Source: Flavobacterium aquiphilum
GTDB taxonomy: Bacteria > Bacteroidota > Bacteroidia > Flavobacteriales > Flavobacteriaceae
DNA: 64,000 nt
Direction: 5' to 3'
Assembly (NCBI RefSeq): GCF_027111335.1
Contig: NZ_CP114288.1
Location: forward strand, 4,990,801-5,054,800
Positions 60,959 to 64,000 of this stretch are shown here, in pieces; position 1 is the stretch's first letter, and every line of letters begins with the position of its first letter. The notes beneath the pieces are model-generated. The model worked only from the letters and a program-made list of their open reading frames with translations, ran no database searches and was not told the DNA's origin. A program made the position numbers and the translations under genes.

Positions 60959-63184
60959 TTAATTTAAAATTTGTTTTTTAAGTTTTTCTATTAACATATT
61001 GTTCTCTTCTATTTGTATTTTACTTCTTTTAGAACTGTCAAATTCAATTGAGCAAAAAGGTGTATCGATGATCTTAGGGCTCAACCAGTGCCATTTTTGT
61101 GTATAATGCACAATATTACCCGCACCAAATCCACTTCTTACTCCAAAACCACATATTGAGTTCCCTAAACTGAAAGACTCATCTTGAAGAAGCTTATTTG
61201 TATTTCTATTTTTATAAGCTGCTACACCAGTATCATTTCCATCATAATAAGAAAGACAAACATTATGATTTTCAGCATTAACTGCTTTTAACACTAGCCA
61301 ACTTTTAATTAATTTTTCAGCATGCGTTCCTTCTAAATCAAAAACATTTTGTTCTATAATTTTTTTCTTTACAGTTTTCTTACAAAACGAAATTAATGCC
61401 TCTTCAGAATTTTCACAAGCGCACAATTCTCTAAACTCTTTTTTCTTTAAATGTTCTCTATTATCAATTTTTGAAAAAACAACCCCCTCAAAATCCCACG
61501 AAGCTCTATAAATATGTCCAATCTCATTACATCCAATCAAGAGCCTAAACACTCTAAAATAATTGGACAAAATTGGTTTTAGCTCATTTTTGTCTCGAAT
61601 CAGATCGATTGTATTTTTATAATTATCAAAATACTGTGCTAATTTCTCAATCGTAATTGGATCTTCAGTTATTGAAAAAAGAAAACTCAAATCTCCCATA
61701 AAATCTTGATGATCTTCCAACGATTCAATAAAATCAGCATCTTGATCTTTTAATTTTAATTTAGATTGTTCTTCTGAGTTAAACCAATTTTTAACATTGT
61801 TTGGAACATTTGAAATTTCTTTGAAGTTAGATCCAGCACTAAAAGTTAATAAATGTTCAACACTTTGAGACTGATCTACTAGCTGTATTAAATGCCTCCA
61901 ATCAACATAATTATTTTTTCTACATTCCCATTTGTTATCAAAAAAATTCTTCCTTAAACGACGAAGAAATAGATAAATTGAATCTTGAGGATATTTTACT
62001 TTAAATTGAATTAGAGGTAAAATAACATTTATAGGTAATTCTCTTAAGAAACCAGGAGTATGTAAATCTAAATTTGCTATACTTTTAATGATCTTTCCAT
62101 TACAACTTTCATCTTTTATTTCTGCGTGTAAATTTTGGTATGCCAAAAAGTATTTTTCAATTTCATCTATAGATTTAACTTTTGCTAATTCTTCCGCTAT
62201 TATAACTGTGTTACTTTCTTCATTTGGCTCTATTGTCGTTTTTTGTAAAAACATTTGAAAAGGATTTATCTCAAAAGATTTTTTGCTTTTCCATTGCTTT
62301 TCCTGAAGCAATTTAATTTGCCAATAGAAAATAAAGAATTTATTTAAGCCATTATCCGCTTCATGCTCTTTGTCTGTTTTATGTTCCCAAAACCATTTTT
62401 CCCATTTTTCCCAAAGATTGCTTGCTAACTCTCTATCTGTTTCATCTTTAATATTTCCGATAATAAGTGGCTTTATATTTTCAGTTGCAGTAAGCGGTTC
62501 TCCAGTAGTATTGATTACAACAAACATGTCTTCTCCTGTTTCTCTATTATTCATATCAAAATAAAAAAACTCAATTTTATTTAATAAAAAATCGGCAAAA
62601 AGATTTAAATCGTCATCTGTATCAAGCTTTTGTTCGATAATTTCCATAGCAGAAATCATGCTTTGAATACTTGGGTCTAAGTCATATTCTTTAAAATACC
62701 AACTTTGGTTTTTAATTTCTGAGGTCTTAATCCGGTGGCTTTCTAAGAAAAAACTACAAGTTAAATCACTAAGAAAATACAGTGTTGATTCTCTGATAGC
62801 ATACTGCAATCGGGGCTCCTGATCATCATTCAATTCAAATTCAGAAATTAAACAATTCTCTATTGCTGCATTTTTTTTCTGCTTATTAATCATTCCCAGC
62901 AAAAGAAATAAGGTGGTAATCCTTTGTTGTCCATCACATAAATAAATACGATTAGAACCCGTAGGATATTCATAACCGTAAATCATTCCTAACTTTATCT
63001 CTTTATCAGTTTTAAAAATTTCGTTCATACTATCGAGAAAACCTGTAACCAATTCGAGATTATTATCTCCATGGCTCTTATCTCCCCAGCAATAATCACG
63101 CTGTAAATCAGGAATTATAATATGTCGGTTATCTGTAAAAAGTTGAGAGATTTTATATGTATTTCCGCTTTCTAATTGTTTCAT
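60959..63184 (-). CDS. DUF262-domain protein (GmrSD-like)
   Basis: 741 residues. N-terminal DUF262 has HIIIPDLQRDYCWGDKSHG, the box LCDGQQRITTLFLLLGM and VINTTGEPLTATENIKP. In GmrS-type proteins this domain binds nucleotide and ties to type IV restriction of modified DNA. The 450-residue C-terminal part is not a recognised nuclease. The partner gene upstream, 6 bases away, carries a DUF1524/HNH end, so the two may form one restriction-like complex. Confidence 0.88.
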   Translation of the reverse strand: MKQLESGNTYKISQLFTDNRHIIIPDLQRDYCWGDKSHGDNNLELVTGFLDSMNEIFKTDKEIKLGMIYGYEYPTGSNRIYLCDGQQRITTLFLLLGMINKQKKNAAIENCLISEFELNDDQEPRLQYAIRESTLYFLSDLTCSFFLESHRIKTSEIKNQSWYFKEYDLDPSIQSMISAMEIIEQKLDTDDDLNLFADFLLNKIEFFYFDMNNRETGEDMFVVINTTGEPLTATENIKPLIIGNIKDETDRELASNLWEKWEKWFWEHKTDKEHEADNGLNKFFIFYWQIKLLQEKQWKSKKSFEINPFQMFLQKTTIEPNEESNTVIIAEELAKVKSIDEIEKYFLAYQNLHAEIKDESCNGKIIKSIANLDLHTPGFLRELPINVILPLIQFKVKYPQDSIYLFLRRLRKNFFDNKWECRKNNYVDWRHLIQLVDQSQSVEHLLTFSAGSNFKEISNVPNNVKNWFNSEEQSKLKLKDQDADFIESLEDHQDFMGDLSFLFSITEDPITIEKLAQYFDNYKNTIDLIRDKNELKPILSNYFRVFRLLIGCNEIGHIYRASWDFEGVVFSKIDNREHLKKKEFRELCACENSEEALISFCKKTVKKKIIEQNVFDLEGTHAEKLIKSWLVLKAVNAENHNVCLSYYDGNDTGVAAYKNRNTNKLLQDESFSLGNSICGFGVRSGFGAGNIVHYTQKWHWLSPKIIDTPFCSIEFDSSKRSKIQIEENNMLIEKLKKQILN

Positions 63185-63190
63185 TTATTC

Positions 63191-64000
63191 TTATTTTATT
63201 GTATAGTAATTCTCAAACTCTTGCAAAAAGGCTTCCTGATTTTTAATGATTGAGTTTTCTCTCCACTCTTTCTGTGTAAAAACAGAAACAGTATGTAGTA
63301 ATTTCAAGCTCCATCTCACATTTCTTAAATCAAAATATTTTTCTTTTTTATCTTCAGGAAGCGCATCATTAAAACTTGAATTTGTTTTTTTATCCAGCAA
63401 AACTAGGTTGCCAATACAATGGACACTATAACTGGAATTTACATCAAAAGACAAATCAGTTGCTTTTGATTTAGGGTAAATATGTTCCAAGGATTTTTCT
63501 CCATAGATATTAAAATCAAATTTTCTTTTTAATTGACAATCAAGCTCAACATTTCTTCTAAGAAGCTGTCTTAAAGCTTTTTGATTAAAATACCCATAGA
63601 CTTCTTTAGCTTTTAGATTATTTAGAACGTCAATTGCTTTGTTTTCTTTTGTGCTTTCGTCTTCATTTAACTCGTTAGGCTTTGTTATTTGTTTATGACT
63701 TGCCCCAACCAAAGCCCATTTTGCATATCTTTTAATTTCATTCAAAGAATTACTTTTTAAGAGATATAAAATGGCTTCCTTTTTTGATATATCACTTTTA
63801 AAAATTAACCCAAGATAATTAAAAGTATTATAATCATTGTACCAGTCTTCAAATGTTTTTTGAAGGTCTCTAATAGCTTTGTAATTTGATTTTGCACTCG
63901 AAGTATCTTTGAAGAACAATTCGTTGAAATGTTTATAATTATAAATTTTATTTTTATCGGTACTATTCAAATAATAAAAATATTCCAGTAGCAAACCCAT
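63191..64000 (-). CDS. DUF262/DUF1524 (HNH-like) protein, 5' end outside window
   Basis: 269 residues seen, truncated at the window edge. DUF1524-type nuclease motifs: KSLEHIYPKS with the His, VHCIGNLVLLDKKTNSSFND with the Asn residues. These make the catalytic end of GmrSD-like restriction enzymes. The ATG at 63998-64000 may not be the true start, because the family normally has a DUF262 domain before this part. It is followed 6 bases later by the second DUF262 gene. Confidence 0.85.
   Translation of the reverse strand: MGLLLEYFYYLNSTDKNKIYNYKHFNELFFKDTSSAKSNYKAIRDLQKTFEDWYNDYNTFNYLGLIFKSDISKKEAILYLLKSNSLNEIKRYAKWALVGASHKQITKPNELNEDESTKENKAIDVLNNLKAKEVYGYFNQKALRQLLRRNVELDCQLKRKFDFNIYGEKSLEHIYPKSKATDLSFDVNSSYSVHCIGNLVLLDKKTNSSFNDALPEDKKEKYFDLRNVRWSLKLLHTVSVFTQKEWRENSIIKNQEAFLQEFENYYTIK

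Overview
The window looks like chromosome of a Flavobacterium-like member of the Bacteroidota. The sequence shows this in several ways: low GC; very weak or absent Shine-Dalgarno signals; several promoters of the Bacteroidota type (TAnnTTTG at -7, one with an ideal TTTG at -33); the gliding genes gldE and gldD behind mutY and ssb; a thiamine operon ending in thiG-thiH-thiF; and many short palindromic filler repeats typical of that group. No rRNA, tRNA or CRISPR array was seen.

Layout. 1-3640 is a scarred segment: a decayed duplicate of the polA 5' third with two nonsense codons, a degenerate tyrosine recombinase remnant, an outer-membrane beta-barrel gene, a complete IS982-type element and a 62-codon gene tail. 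3702-9404 holds intact polA (with two REP-like repeats inside its coding region), a secreted SGNH hydrolase, a small secreted protein and a LacI-type regulator. 9734-12616 is the translation block rplM-rpsI-rpsB-tsf. 12818-16779 has an MFS transporter, an exported Ppx/GppA-fold protein, a lipoprotein and tag. 16856-24174 is a TPP-riboswitch thiamine operon thiS-thiC-thiE-like-thiD-thiE-thiG-thiH-thiF, in which thiC carries a frameshift that also destroys its most conserved motif. 24331-26423 holds aat, a DUF3127 protein and a flavin reductase.

26584-28871 is an accessory patch with the most interesting content: a tight two-gene operon of a nucleoside-deoxyribosyltransferase-like/TPR protein and a TIR-like (ThsB-type) protein, bracketed by a short inverted repeat. 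It resembles a Thoeris-type defence unit without the usual ThsA. 29419-33420 holds a sensor kinase, a transglutaminase-like protein, HIT, greA and a Rieske-like lipoprotein. 33819-39530 holds a TonB receptor under a second TPP riboswitch, arfB, a fused NadR-like kinase/DUF4301 protein and a PnuC-type transporter. The receptor, and perhaps PnuC and the kinase, would serve thiamine salvage, which would matter if thiC is really broken. 39604-49868 has GGGP synthase, a phosphopantetheinyl transferase, ahcY, a patatin with a beta-barrel, rplU-rpmA and a pair of M16 peptidases. 49930-55778 has RNase G, a 30-residue very basic protein, HU, mutY, ssb, gldE and gldD. 55952-64000 ends in accessory genes: a metal-binding HMA protein, an EamA transporter, an AraC-type pseudogene, a small protein with a duplicated motif, an AAA ATPase and a DUF262/DUF1524 pair that continues beyond the window.

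A recurrent theme is that short palindromic repeats sit not only between genes but also inside or at the ends of reading frames (polA, aat, the TonB receptor, the gene tail before polA, possibly thiD).
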